Assembly: GCA_900291925.1 (NCBI GenBank)
Contig: UWYS01000001.1
Coordinates: forward strand, 1,550,001 to 1,614,000
DNA from: Thecaphora thlaspeos
Taxonomy: Eukaryota; Basidiomycota; Ustilaginomycetes; Urocystidales; Glomosporiaceae
DNA: 64,000 nt
Direction: 5' to 3'
The translations under genes and the position numbers were made by a program. Below are positions 51,430 through 61,824 of this stretch, one piece after another (within the stretch, counting starts at the first letter, position 1; each line of letters starts with the position of its first letter). The notes beneath the pieces were generated by a model. It was given only the letters and a program-made list of their open reading frames with translations, was not told where the DNA came from and made no database searches.

Positions 51430-53565
51430 CTAGTTCCTCTCGAAGCGGTAGCGCACCCGCTCTGCCGCGAGATAGAAGAGCTGAGTCTTCCGCTTGCGCG
51501 GCGCTTCTCCCGCAGCGCTCGCCGAGTCGAGCGTGCCGCCCTTCATCCGATCCACCTCCTCGCCCACCTCGGCCGCCAGCCTGCCGCCCTGCATCTCCTC
51601 GGGCAGGATCGTGAAGCCTAGCGGTCCGCACTCGCAGTCCGGGCACAGCAGGTACTTGACCGTCGCCTCCTCGCCCGGCCTCAGCCCCAGGCTCAGGTGC
51701 GCCAGCAGCGACGACACGTCCTCCTCCGACGTGCTGCTGTCCGACCCGCTGTTGCCCCGCTGCCGCTGCTGCTTCCGCCTCTCCTTCTCCCTCGCCTTGT
51801 CCTCCTTCTTGCGCTCCTTTTCCCGCGCCTTGGCCTCCTTCTCCTGCGCCTTGCTGCTGTTGCTGCCGCTGCTGCTGCCGCCGCTGCCGTCGCCCGTGCC
51901 AGGTCGTGCCGCCACGGTCGGAACGGGCGCCGTCCACTTGATGTCACGCGAAAAGCCGACATTGTCAAACTGCAGTGGCCCCGCCACGGTCCAGAAGCCC
52001 TTGACGCTCGTCAGCAGCCGTGTTCCGCTCGGCGAGGCGCTCTGCAGCGGGAAGGCAGGTCCCTGCGGTGGCGAGGGCGAGTTGGGCAGCTCGAGTGCCG
52101 GGTTCGATAGCGGTCCGCTCTCCTTGCGCGTGTACTCGCCCGCGCCCTTGGCAAGGATGCAGCACCGACAGTTTTCCATCGGGCAGTAGAGCTTGCCCAG
52201 GTTGGTGCCCGTCTCGCGGTCCACCAGCCGCGCCTCGAGCGCCATAGCCGGATCCTCGGCCGCCGTCTTGGCTGCGATGGCCTGGCCGAGGATGGACGTG
52301 TATGTAACGCCGGGGCTCTTGCCGGGCTGCGACTGCGCGACCAGCGCTGCCATGATCGACGCCTGCGACGGCATCCCTGGCGGCGTCTGTGCCTTCTCGG
52401 CCTCCGGCGCCTTGGCAACCTCGGCCGTCGTCTTGGGTGTCGGCGTTTCGTCCGCCTGAGGCGGCGGCGGCCGAACTTCGTTCTCCTTCATCTCCTGCGT
52501 CGGTGTTAGCGTCGCATCTTCCGATGCCGTCTGCGGGCGGGACCTAGGCGACGACGGCGAAGACGCCGTCGACGACGCTGACGATGCCGAGACCTTGCTC
52601 TCCCGCTCTTGCGCGGCAAAGGCAAAGTGCGGCGAGGTGAGCGCGCTCGGCGATGCGACGAAGCCGTCATTGGATGCACTGGAAAACGTTCGTGTGAGGG
52701 CGACGTCGGCCTTGCTGCCGGGAACCGTCACCGGCGCGCTGAGGCTGCGGCGCATCTCAAGCCACTGGCCGCTGCCGTATTGGATGTGGCTGACGCACTG
52801 AACCTTGAAGCCGACCTTGCTGTAGAGCTCGGTCAGCTCTTCGTGTGCCAAGAGGGCCAACGTCTCGTAACCACGCCGTCCCTTGCTCCCCTCTGGACCC
52901 TTGCCGTCTTCGGCCTTTTTGAGACGATGAATGTAATTTTCAAGCATCCGTGTAGCTAAGCCTTTGCGCTGGTAGTCCTGCGAGACGCAGACGCTATGTA
53001 TGCAGACCATATGCGCGTCTTCGGAGGTGTCGTGAGTCGACATGGAGCGGAGCGTGAGGGCGGTTGCTGCGGTGCCGCAGACAAAGGCGATCAGCTTGCG
53101 CCTCACCGGTCCGCCAACCGAGAGCGGACCGGCCACCTTGGGAGGGGGCAAGGGTAGGAAGGCGCCGAGGAAGAGGTGCGGAGCCGCCTTCTGGCGCGCG
53201 AGGAGCTTTTCGTAGCTGGCGGCATCCTCCTGCGGGTAACCGCGCACCTCGAGCTGGTGTGCGGCGCAGATCTCATCGGCGCGCACGTAGTCGAAGACGA
53301 GATTGCGCGGCAGCGCCGAGGGCTTTGGCGGCGCCGACGACGACTGCTGCTGGTTGGTCGACCTGGAGGCCATGTGGGACGATGTGGAGCTTTTGGTCGA
53401 GGAGGCGGTTTGGGCGCTCGATGCAGAGTTGGACGAGCTGGAGCGTCCCACCTTGCCAAATGTGTTGCTGATGGTCTGGTAGAGGGAGATGGACTGGTGC
53501 GCCATCTGGCTGGGTGGTGGGTGCATGGTGGGGGAAGAGGGTCGTTCGACAGCCGTCGATGTCAA
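51430..53565 (-). CDS. Fusion of AANAT-like acetyltransferase and Mss4/Dss4 domain
   Basis: Single exon of 711 residues with two unrelated domains. Residues about 88-273 form a GNAT acetyltransferase of the arylalkylamine N-acetyltransferase type: AHQLEVRGYPQEDAASYEKL, ICIH-like start MVCIHSVCVSQDYQRKGLAT (acetyl-CoA loop Q-R-K-G-L-A at 199-204) and LTELYSKVGFKVQCVSHIQY. Residues about 447-711 match the Mss4/Dss4 zinc domain that binds nucleotide-free Rab GTPases: paired Cys at 466/469 and 641/644, FWTVAGPLQFDNVGFSRDIK, YLLCPDCECGPLGFTIL and a closing FYLAAERVRY. A Lys/Glu-rich helix of about 50 residues is inserted in the second domain. The frame shows no stop or composition break at the join (about 290-440, Ser/Pro-rich linker). 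The N-terminus may start at a later Met (M14 or M21). Confidence 0.88.
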   Translation of the reverse strand: MTSTAVERPSSPTMHPPPSQMAHQSISLYQTISNTFGKVGRSSSSNSASSAQTASSTKSSTSSHMASRSTNQQQSSSAPPKPSALPRNLVFDYVRADEICAAHQLEVRGYPQEDAASYEKLLARQKAAPHLFLGAFLPLPPPKVAGPLSVGGPVRRKLIAFVCGTAATALTLRSMSTHDTSEDAHMVCIHSVCVSQDYQRKGLATRMLENYIHRLKKAEDGKGPEGSKGRRGYETLALLAHEELTELYSKVGFKVQCVSHIQYGSGQWLEMRRSLSAPVTVPGSKADVALTRTFSSASNDGFVASPSALTSPHFAFAAQERESKVSASSASSTASSPSSPRSRPQTASEDATLTPTQEMKENEVRPPPPQADETPTPKTTAEVAKAPEAEKAQTPPGMPSQASIMAALVAQSQPGKSPGVTYTSILGQAIAAKTAAEDPAMALEARLVDRETGTNLGKLYCPMENCRCCILAKGAGEYTRKESGPLSNPALELPNSPSPPQGPAFPLQSASPSGTRLLTSVKGFWTVAGPLQFDNVGFSRDIKWTAPVPTVAARPGTGDGSGGSSSGSNSSKAQEKEAKAREKERKKEDKAREKERRKQQRQRGNSGSDSSTSEEDVSSLLAHLSLGLRPGEEATVKYLLCPDCECGPLGFTILPEEMQGGRLAAEVGEEVDRMKGGTLDSASAAGEAPRKRKTQLFYLAAERVRYRFERN

Positions 53566-54691
53566 TTCGTATGTATCTGCGTGTTGTCCGGTCCTTTTTT
53601 TTCCGTCTGGGAGAGGATATTGGCCAATCAGAGGCGGCGGTCGCTTCTCGCTAACGAATGCTGGATGCAGGTCGCGGGAGCGTGCGTTGTGCGGCGCGAT
53701 AAGGGAATCCCCGGTGCGTGGAGGACGGGTGTGAAGCGGAAGTCGTAGCGGAGCGGGGAGACTGGCGTGGTGGACCGTCGTTGTTGTCTTGGTCGTAGTT
53801 CGTCTCGTTCGTCACTTGGCCAATATCGCCGTCCCGTTGTCGAGACGGCTGGTGTTTGACACCCAGGTGGGTGTGGCGCGGTGTTGAAGGTCAAGGGGAA
53901 AACAGCATAGGTTTCCGTGTGCCAGGGGAGATCGAAGAGGATGGACGGAGAAGTGAAGATGGTGCGTGGCTGCCGTTTGCGAATCGAGACGGAGGAGGTG
54001 GGTCCTTTCCGTGGTTGTGGTCGGTCGGGTCGATCTGGTTCAGAGGCGAGGGGGAAGAGTAAAGAGGGCGGCCATCTGATGACAGGGCGTGTATACGAGG
54101 GTGTGGCAAACGTGATGGAGGTTTGGGGGAAGTGGACCGATGTAGGGGTCGAGGGATGGAAAGGGGAGGGGGAGGGTGGAGCGGACGGGATGAGGAGGCC
54201 GGCCGGCTATCAATGCTGTCCAAGGCCCCTCCTTGTCCCATGCTCGCAGAGTGGGCGAGGGTGCCGCACCACGGCTTCCTGGCAGACGGTGTCGCGCGCC
54301 CGCAAGCGCTGCAATTTCGCCGCGCTCGGCCGCGCCCCGCCTAGCTCGCCCTGTTTTCGGAGCAAGCGCCGGCGCTGGCCGCCGCCCACGAGGTTGCAAG
54401 AGCAGCAGGCTAGGTTAGCCTCGACCTTCGGCCCCTGCCCGCTTCTTCTCCTCCCGCCTCCCGCCTCTCGCCTTGCCCTGCCAGCGCCCAATCCCAACTC
54501 CGTCTGCCCCGTTGTCTTCTTGGCGCCTAGCAAAGAGAGCTTGGCCCGACGCCCATAATCAATATAAGCCTCGACAACAAGAACCCTGTCGACGCCCCGT
54601 CGGAAACAGCCGTATTGTAAGTAGCACCGTATCACCCCACCGATCCAGCGCCGCGCCCTCACCTCCGTCGGCGACGGCGGCCAAAAATAGA

Positions 54692-54727
54692 CAAGGCAAG
54701 GCAAAGGCAAAGGCAAGGCAAGGCAAG
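54692..54727. repeat. GGCAA-type short tandem repeat
   Basis: Alternating AAGGC and AAAGGC units, about seven copies, about 100 bp before the long inverted repeat. Confidence 0.7.
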
Positions 54728-54824
54728 GGGTGTGGGGGTGCGGGGTGCGGGGTGGGGAGGGCCGCGCACACGAAGCTGCTCTAGCCAGATCAGACCTCGC
54801 TCTGGCTCCACTACTTTTGACTTT

Positions 54825-55087
54825 GTCTACAGTCGTGTGCAGATGAATTGAGACGCGAGGAAAAAAGATAGGCTGAGAGAGACTCTAGGAGGAGTGATCT
54901 TGGCGATCACTCAAGATCACTACCTCCACTTACCTTGGCACCGGTAAGGGGTACGGTAGTCGAGCAAGGCGCCCAAGGTAAGTGGAGGTAGTGATCTTGA
55001 GTGATCGCCAAGATCACTCCTCCTAGAGTCTCTCTCAGCCTATCTTTTTTTCCTCGCGTCTCAATTCATCTGCACACGACTGTAGAC
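54825..55087. repeat. Near-perfect 114/115-bp inverted repeat
   Basis: The left arm 54825-54938 and right arm 54973-55087 are reverse complements except for one A in a homopolymer (A6 against T7). The spacer is 34 bp. Outer ends read GTCTACAGTCGTGTGC and GCACACGACTGTAGAC. Inside each arm a smaller palindrome, AGTGATCTTG ... CAAGATCACT (54893-54902 and 54912-54921 in the left arm), can form a side hairpin. No coding frame spans it and no target-site duplication is evident at the ends. It could be a foldback element or MITE, a source of hairpin RNA, or an assembly palindrome. Confidence 0.9.
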
Positions 55088-56003
55088 TTGTTCGTGCCAT
55101 TTTACCTGGAAGATTGTGCCGTCTCTCCAACTCTCTCCCTACCCTCTGGTTGCTTCTCGTTTTCGGCAAGGTGCCATCGAGCTCGACGTGGACTTAACCA
55201 AATCGCGACGACCGTCCGACAAAAGGGGAAATGATGTTGATGGCAAGCTGAGCTTCATCACCCACTGTCCACGGAAGGTGTCGCACCCGTCATATCTCTC
55301 GCTTCGCTCGGGCTCTCTCCTGTCGACCGTCGGCTCGCACGGCGTTTGATGTCATGACCCCCACATGATCAGGGCGGGGAAGCTGGGATGAGCTGCGGCC
55401 TATTCTTGACTCACACTAGCTCGGAACTCATATTCCCTTGTCGTCACGCCCTGGTCGATGGCGGGGACGGCGAGCCGGCATCGCAGCCTCTGGCCGCCTG
55501 CTGAGGGATCTCAGACGGCAGTTGGGAGCCAGCCCCAGCCTGCGACCTCACCGTCCTGGATGTCCCTCGCGTCCTTGCTGTGGAGTGCTGCGGCTGCTGC
55601 GGCTACTCGTCTGATGTCTCGAGAGGGCATGCCGGTGTAACTCGATGGCGTGGGTGGCCAGCAGACGGGCTCAGCGCGCTATTTCTGGCCAAGTCGACGA
55701 GCAGCGACCGACGGGCGCCCGAGGCGCGGCTGCTCTCTACGCCGTGCGCTGTGCGCCGCGGGCCAAGTTGTTGGGGCACGGTGCGGACCCTCCGTGCCTC
55801 GTACGTGTGCTTGTGCATGTGGAGGAAAGATGCACGATGGCGCAGCGTGTGCAGCGTGGGCAACGTGAGCAGCAGCAAAGGCAGCCAAGGGTCCAGCCAC
55901 GCATGGCGAGCTTGCCACCCGCGCCTGCCCTGCCCTGCCTTGCCGTTAAAAACTCATTCACCCACACACCCAACCGACCACAGCCACCAGCAGCCGCGCC
56001 ATC

Positions 56004-57742
56004 ATGAAGAAGGTGAGTGGGTGCGTGCGAAAGCGTCGCTGATGTCGGGCTCCCAAGCAAAGAGCGACCCATCGCTGACCCATGCACGATGAGGCGGCTC
56101 GCTCATTCAGTTCATCGGCAAGGTACAGGAGGGCATCGAGAAGCTCGACCTGGACAAGAAGGCGACGGCCGGACCATCGGGCTCGACACCAGCGCGAGCA
56201 GCACCCGTCTCCCTCACCTCGATCACCTCCCCGCCGTCGCAGCGAGATGTCTATCTCCACCGCAAGCAGCGCGGCGTCAACCTCGGCTCCCTCTTCTCGC
56301 TCGAGTCGTGGCTCACACCCTCGCTCTTCCACAAGGCCCGGGACCCCAAGGGCAGCGAGCTCGACGTCGTGCGCGGAATGGATAGCGACGAAGCCAAGGC
56401 GATGCTCGAGCGCCATTGGGACACGTTTGTCAACGACAGCGACTGGCGCTGGATGGTGGAGCACGGCGTCAACACGGTCCGCATCCCCGTTGGCTATTTC
56501 CACTTCCTCGCTGGCCATCCTGACGAGCAAGTCAGGTCGCTGCTCAAGGGGACTGACTTTGAGCCCTACGCCTCGGTCTACGAGGGTGCTCTGGCGCATA
56601 TCCGCAGCAAAATCGAAAAGGCCCGCTCCCACGACGTCGGCGTCCTGATCGACCTCCACGGCGGCCCTGGCGGCCAGAACGCCGACGGCCATTGCGGCGT
56701 CAGCGACGGCAAGGCGGCCCTCTGGGACTCGAGCAGCGACCAGAAAAAGACGGTCGCCATCCTTGTCGCGATGGCGCAGGAGTACGGCCGATACGAGAAC
56801 GTCGTTGGCCTCGAGCTGCTCAACGAGCCGAAGAACACCAACAGGCTTCAGTCGTTCTACGAAGAGGCAATCGCCAAGATCCGCGCCGCGGCGCCCGAGG
56901 CTGCCGCGCTGCCCCTCTACCTAGGCGACGCTTGGGACACCAACCACTACACCGGCTTCGTCGGCCAGCATGCCGGCGCCCACAACTTCCTCGCCGCCGA
57001 CTATCACCTTTATCGCTGCTTCACCAAGCAGAACCATTCAATCAAGTGCGAGGACCATGCAGCCCGCGTCAAGCCCGGCATCAGCCCGCGCTCGCACGAT
57101 CGCGAGGGCTGCGGCGAGACGGCGGGCTGGCTCCTGGCGATGTCGCACCGCTGCGGCCACTCGCTCATCATCGGCGAATGGAGCGCCGCTCTCAACCCAG
57201 CCTCGCTCCACCATCTCGGCTCGCCCGAGGACAAGAAGCGCGCCAAGACAGAGTGGGCACACAGCCAGTGGCTCTCCTACGACAAGTTCTGCGCCGGCTA
57301 CTTTTTCTGGACGCTCAAGAAGGAAGGCAAGCCCGATACCGGCTGGGGCTTCTACAGCGCTGTAGAGCAGGGCGTCCTGCCACCCCACCTCGACCCTCAC
57401 AAGGGCCGACGCCGTTCGCCTGAGGAGCTCGAGGGTCTGATGGCGGCCGAGCAGCAGAAGGCCTCGGCCGGCCACGAGGGCTACTGGAATAAACAGGGCG
57501 ATCCGGGCAAGTACGAGCACTGGCGCTTCGCCGAGGGGTTCAACAAAGCCTGGAGGGACGCCGTTGAGTTTGCCAGGCAGGGCGAGGCCAACGAGATCGG
57601 CTTCGATGGCCAGTGGAAGAAGACCAGGGTCGAGGCCCATCGCAGGGAGAAGGGAGAGGGGAGCAAGATGGTCTGGGAGTTTGAGCACGGCTTCGATCAG
57701 GGCCTCAAGGCATTCGGCACGACGCACGTCATCCCCGCTTGA
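56004..57742 (+). CDS. GH5 exo-beta-1,3-glucanase-like protein
   Basis: The first exon is only 9 nt (56004-56012, ATG AAG AAG), spliced from a GTGAGT donor to the acceptor before 56111; the second exon runs 56111-57742, total 546 residues. The joined start MKKFIGKVQEGIEKL resembles intracellular fungal GH5 proteins such as yeast YBR056W. Family landmarks are RGVNLGSLFSLESWLTPSLF, VNTVRIPVGYFHFL, LIDLHGGPGGQNA, LELLNEPKN (acid/base Glu) and SLIIGEWSAAL (nucleophile Glu). There is no signal peptide, so it is probably cytosolic, or imported into an organelle. The substrate is likely a beta-glucan or glucoside; not provable here. Without the mini-exon the frame opens internally only at 56369 and lacks the first strand of the barrel. 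Confidence 0.87.
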
Positions 57743-58020
57743 GGCGAGGCGGAGCGCGGCACGAGGAGATGATCCGAGTAATCGACGCCACAAGACAATG
57801 CGGCACAGAGCGAAGGAAAGGGAAGCAATTGCCAGCAGCAGTACTCTAGCGTCGTCCAAGCGTTCTGTAACTACTTTTGACATCGCTCGACAGACCTGTA
57901 TGTGCTACCAGACGGGCTGCAAAGCGGTTTCGAAAAATATGGAAAGATAATCGAAAAATAGCGAGATATAAAAAACATAAAAGACGAGCCCACGAACGGG
58001 GGCGCAATCATAGGATATTG
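57743..58020. other. Short intergenic region
   Basis: 3' sequence of the GH5 gene. A/T-rich towards the tRNA gene, with an A-run (T-run on the minus strand) near 57,970 that could stop Pol III. Confidence 0.4.
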
Positions 58021-58147
58021 CGACAACCACAGGATTCGAACCTGTGCAGGCAAAGCCTATAAGTTTACAGCGTGGAAGCCACGCTAGATACCCAGTTGAT
58101 GAACTGAGATTTCTAGACTCACTCCTTGACCACTCGGACAGATTGCC
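58021..58147 (-). tRNA. tRNA-Ser(AGA) with intron
   Basis: Read on the minus strand from 58147. Acceptor GGCAATC pairs with GGTTGTC. D arm TCCG/AGGA. Anticodon stem TGAGT/ACTTA, loop CTAGAA-A with anticodon AGA. Variable arm AGGC-TTT-GCCT as in serine tRNAs. T arm ACAGG-TTCGAAT-CCTGT, discriminator G. A 45-nt intron (58066-58110) follows position 37. Mature length is 82 nt before CCA, right for a class II tRNA. Confidence 0.9.
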
Positions 58148-58377
58148 TGTTTGATGTAGCAGAGACAGTTTAGTTTCAATATAAAGTTCGTGTTTGGGCG
58201 GGATCGTCAAGACGCGTGTCGAGGAGGGTCCATGTTGTTGTGGCACTTCGCTCGCGTACCATCACCATCGTCTGCATCGGCAATTAGTACCACCAGCACC
58301 GTCACAGCCACAGCCACTGCCACCAGCACCAGAACCGTCGCCAATTCGCCTGAACACACACAGCACACGACAGCACA

Positions 58378-59108
58378 ATGTCACACCGCACCTCGATACT
58401 CCCACGGCAATCGCTGTACCCGGGCACCTCGCTGGGGGGAGGGGGTAACAACGTCGGTGGAGGTGGAGCCTCTTCTCAAGTACGCTTACAGGCGAAGCAG
58501 GCAGAACTGGAAGGCCTAAGAGCTCTACGCGATCACTCGTCAAGGATGGTCAAGGAGATGGAGAGGTTGAGCGATGAAGTTGATGGTCTTGTCGAAGGTG
58601 GTGATGGTTAGTTTTCCCCCGCGATCTGAAGGACGACGTTGTTTCGTGTCGATGCGATGCGAATGCTGATATCGTTCGATCTTTACCTTGAATGGGGCGG
58701 GATAGCCGTAGCATCCGTTTTGTCACAGTGGGAAGGCGTCTTCAGAGCTATACAGATTGCAAGAGGTACGTTCCTTCCCCGTCCATTACCTACCCTACCT
58801 TCGTCCCTCTCCTCGCTGATCCACCCACTTCCTTCTCCTACCACATCTTGTTCGCAGCTTCAACATCCTTCATCTCCCCTCCACTCCAATATCACAACCC
58901 AGGCCTCACCATCGATGCGGGGGACGATACCAACTCTGAGCGTTCAGAAGACGATCAGGCCGAGGCAGAGGACGTCTCGACTCGACCGACGACAGAGAAG
59001 AAGTTGTTGCTCGATACGGTCGTCAGGTTGCCGATTGATCTGGATGGCGTCGATGACGGTGAGAAAGAGGAGGCGAGGAAGGGGACTGCGAGTGGAGAGG
59101 TAGCTTGA
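58378..59108 (+). CDS. DAD2: DASH complex subunit Dad2
   Basis: Three exons, 58378-58606, 58706-58765 and 58858-59108, give 179 residues. The core reads QAKQAELEGLRALRDHSSRM, VKEMERLSDEVDGLVEGGD and, across the first junction, AVASVLSQWEGVFRAIQIAR. This is the two-helix Dad2 signature (K-Q-x-E-L-E-xL, then the LS-x-W-xx-V-x-RAI box). Dad2 is part of the ten-protein DASH/Dam1 ring that couples kinetochores to microtubules in fungi. The C-terminal acidic extension (DDTNSERSEDDQAEAEDVS) is longer than in yeast Dad2. The first donor is GTTAGT, the second GTACGT. Confidence 0.88.
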
Positions 59109-59547
59109 AGGTCCTTTCGTCGGCTAGGAGAAGGTGGTAGGGAGGTGTTCCTCTGCGTATGGAAACGGGTCAGCGCAGGACACTGTCCGTCTCGCAGTGG
59201 GGTTTGTATTTCATGGTCTCGTATCGTCATTCTCTTCATCGTACATCCAGATCCGCCTGAACTGCCGAGGGAAAGATTCAACGCCAGCATGCTCGAGACG
59301 AACCAAGGTCGCCGACGGCGGGACCGCACGCTGGAAACGTAATCAGAGTAGAATGCAACTAGGATACGGGGATGTGTGGCTTCAACAAGGGCCGGACCAT
59401 GAACGCTGATCAGGGACAGCCCGGTCGCGGGAGTCAGAGAAAGCGGAAGGGGAGGAGCCGCGGAACAGCGCCGGACTTAGAGCAGAGAGAATGCCGATGT
59501 AATGTTAAGCTCCAGGCCAATCCGCCAGCCGCTGAGGAGCGCGGTGA
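59109..59547. other. Intergenic region between convergent Dad2 and Sgf73 genes
   Basis: 440 bp with no supported gene; probably the 3' ends of both genes. Confidence 0.4.
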
Positions 59548-61165
59548 CTAAGCAGCTGCTAGGCTCTTCTTGCCACCGGACGTGGCCCAGCTGCGTCCGT
59601 TGTTGAGGCCATTGAGGCCGTTTGGGACGGCCGAAGCCGCCGACGGTCCGCCGCCTGCCAGACCTTCGCTGAGCAGCTCCCGCAGGCTCCGCATCCGCTT
59701 GGCTCTCGAGGTGTAGCATCCGGCAAAGCTTCGCGTCGCGAGCGGCAGCGGTGTCGTCCGGTCCTTTGTCGCCGCCGTCGCGATGGCGCCAATGAGGTCG
59801 TAGAGCTCCTGGTCGATCTGCGCGTCGTCTGCCCCGATGTCGTTCATGTCCATGTCGTCGTCCTCGATGATCTTGACCACGCTCGCCGAGGCGCCGCTGT
59901 CTTTACCGTCGGCTCGCGATGCCAACTTCTTGCCGCCACCGGTGCCGTTGCCGGCGCCGTCTTTGTCGGTCTTCGTAGTCGACTTCTTCTTCTTTTCCTT
60001 TGGAGGGGCGAGGGCAGCGGCGGCCTTGGCGGCCATGGCCTTCTCCTTTTCCTCCTGCTTGGCAGCGAAGCTCGGGTTGGTCGCCTTCTGCCATTCGAAG
60101 AGGAGCTGGTCGTACGGTGCCGAGCGACCCTCGACGGCGCGCTTGGCGCCCATGCTGTGCGACTTGCAGGTGAGCGAGCGCGAACAGGGAAGACCCTTGT
60201 CGTTGATGACGCCGCACTGCTTGTCGACGTCGACGGGACCTGGTGGGAGGGTCGGAGGGAAGGTCGGGAGCGACGCAGGTGTCAGCGATGCTCCTCCGAA
60301 TCGCCAGCGATGCCTTGCGACGGTCGGCGACACTCACCTTTGTTCTTCCTGCCGCCCTTCTTTTCCTTCTTGCGCTTGAGTTCCTTGGCCTCGAGCCTGG
60401 CCTGACGTCTGGCCTCTGCTTCTGCTTTTTTCGTCTTCTTCTTTGGTCGCTCGAGGTCACCATCGATGGGCGAGTCATTGTCGTCTGAGCAGACAAGAGG
60501 AGACAGGGATGGCAACATGGTCAGCGCGTGACGCTGCGGGAGGGAGGAAGAGAGGACCGCTGGAGACACGCTCGGCGAGAGGACTCACCACCTATTGACC
60601 TGCGCTTCTTGAGGTTGCCTTTCAGGATGCTGGGCGAGGATCTGCCTTCCGCGATGTCTCTGGAAAGCCTGCAGTTCTCTGCTCGGCAAGAAGTCGGCAG
60701 GGGAGAGGAAGCGGCGACAGTCAGCCTGGAGGCAGCTCGTCTCTCCCTAGCGGGCGCTCACTGCCGCTCGAGGCCACCGCCAGGCGGCAGGTGCGCCGTC
60801 ACTCACGCTGGTGGAAGCCCAGAGCTTCACGAAGCACCGTCTTGCCACAGTCGGGACATCCGACCAGGTCCACCTCGTCGTCGAGCGGGTACGGCCCAAA
60901 GTCTGTGATGGCCGTGTCATCGTGGTGCCAGAGCGGCGAGACGAGGTGGGGCCCGACGGGTGATCCGACCTCTGTGGGAAAGCACCCGGTACGGCGTCAA
61001 AAGGAGGGAGGGAGGGAGTGAGAGGCAGATTCAAACGGCGAGTGTCAGGATGTGATCACATCGAGCGTGGGATGGCTGGCCGGGGAGGTCGTCGGTGCTC
61101 CCACCCGATTTTGTAGCCTCCTCAATCTCGGCCCAACTGGGGCCTAAGTGAGTCGAAGTGGCCAT
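59548..61165 (-). CDS. SGF73: SAGA complex subunit Sgf73 (ataxin-7-like)
   Basis: Five exons, 61165-61105, 60971-60807, 60678-60589, 60484-60338 and 60239-59548, give 384 residues; all junctions keep frame. The start [20 protein letters not shown] leads into [20 protein letters not shown] with a C2HC zinc finger (C59, C62, H74, C78). The fourth exon is a Lys/Glu-rich helix. The SCA7 domain follows at about 155-215: [40 protein letters not shown] and [14 protein letters not shown]. In yeast Sgf73 tethers the H2B deubiquitination module (Ubp8, Sgf11, Sus1) to SAGA and helps mRNA export. Here it is nuclear by inference. The third exon's donor is ambiguous by three bases but GTGAGT is better. Confidence 0.92.
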
Positions 61166-61824
61166 GTGGGATGAATGAGGTGGTATGATGTGCTGAGGAT
61201 TACGTGTCGAGCGCCGTCCGGGAGTGAGGGTGTCTCGAGGCGCTTGCGAGCATGGACAAGGTTGGCCAGGGAGAGCGTCAAGGTTGAGGAGTGGTGGATG
61301 GCTGGCCGGCCGAAGCCGCTTGATCGGTCAGAGAAGCTGCAGGGCAACCACTACTCTGAAGGACGCCTCGGAGTGAGGCGAGACAGGAACGCGGCCCAGA
61401 ACTGCGAGAGGAATAGGCCGCAGCGGGACGAGACGGTCGAGCTGATGCCAAAGCGTGTCGGAGCGAGTAGAAAGAAAGCAGATGACTAGAGGGAGCCAAC
61501 GGGATGCTTCGGGTGGGCCGAGTGGAGCGGCGGTTCGAGGGGTGGGTCGGGCAACATCGGGCTCGGCCCTGGGGAAGATAGCATCGGGTGGGGTCCACCT
61601 CCATTTGCCTCAGCCCAGCCCAGCTGCCAGGACAGCTTCCTTGCCTCCCTCGCGGCCTCCCTTCCTCAACCCTTCCCTCCTCCATGCCTTCAACCACACC
61701 GAGCCACCCTTGTCTCCCCGCAATGTCCCAGCCTCGCCGCCCTGTCCAGCTCTCACTCTGACCGGCCCCGTCCCCACCCCGACCGTTCTCCTCGCGACCC
61801 GAGCGCTCGCTCGATCGACTCCCC
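61166..61824. promoter_or_regulatory. Shared divergent promoter of Sgf73 and Apn2 genes
   Basis: 660 bp separate the two start codons. The Apn2 side is C/T-rich (61,600-61,800). No TATA element is obvious, as is usual for housekeeping genes. No third gene is supported here. Confidence 0.5.

Larger units (their letters stand above)
53566..56003. other. 2.4-kb gene-free stretch with a large inverted repeat
   Basis: Between the starts of the fusion gene (-) and the GH5 gene (+). It contains a purine-rich zone (53,880-54,200), an AAGGC-type short repeat (54,692-54,727) and the long inverted repeat at 54,825-55,087. The frames present are short and overlapping, with no family-like sequence. Confidence 0.5.

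Noticed and set aside
54210..54716. A 168-residue minus-strand frame beside the inverted repeat
   Set aside because: Composition is random-looking (Arg/Gly/Pro), it overlaps short repeats and has no family motif.
54825..55087. The long inverted repeat as a CRISPR array or a simple terminator
   Set aside because: There are only two arms in opposite orientation and one spacer, in a eukaryote. The arms are far longer than any terminator hairpin.
58066..58110. A separate hairpin tRNA-like fold (GCGTGG-CTTCCAC) inside the tRNA-Ser locus
   Set aside because: It first looked like an anticodon arm with CTT or TCC, but it lacks U33 and matching acceptor stems. It falls inside the intron of tRNA-Ser(AGA), which pairs fully.
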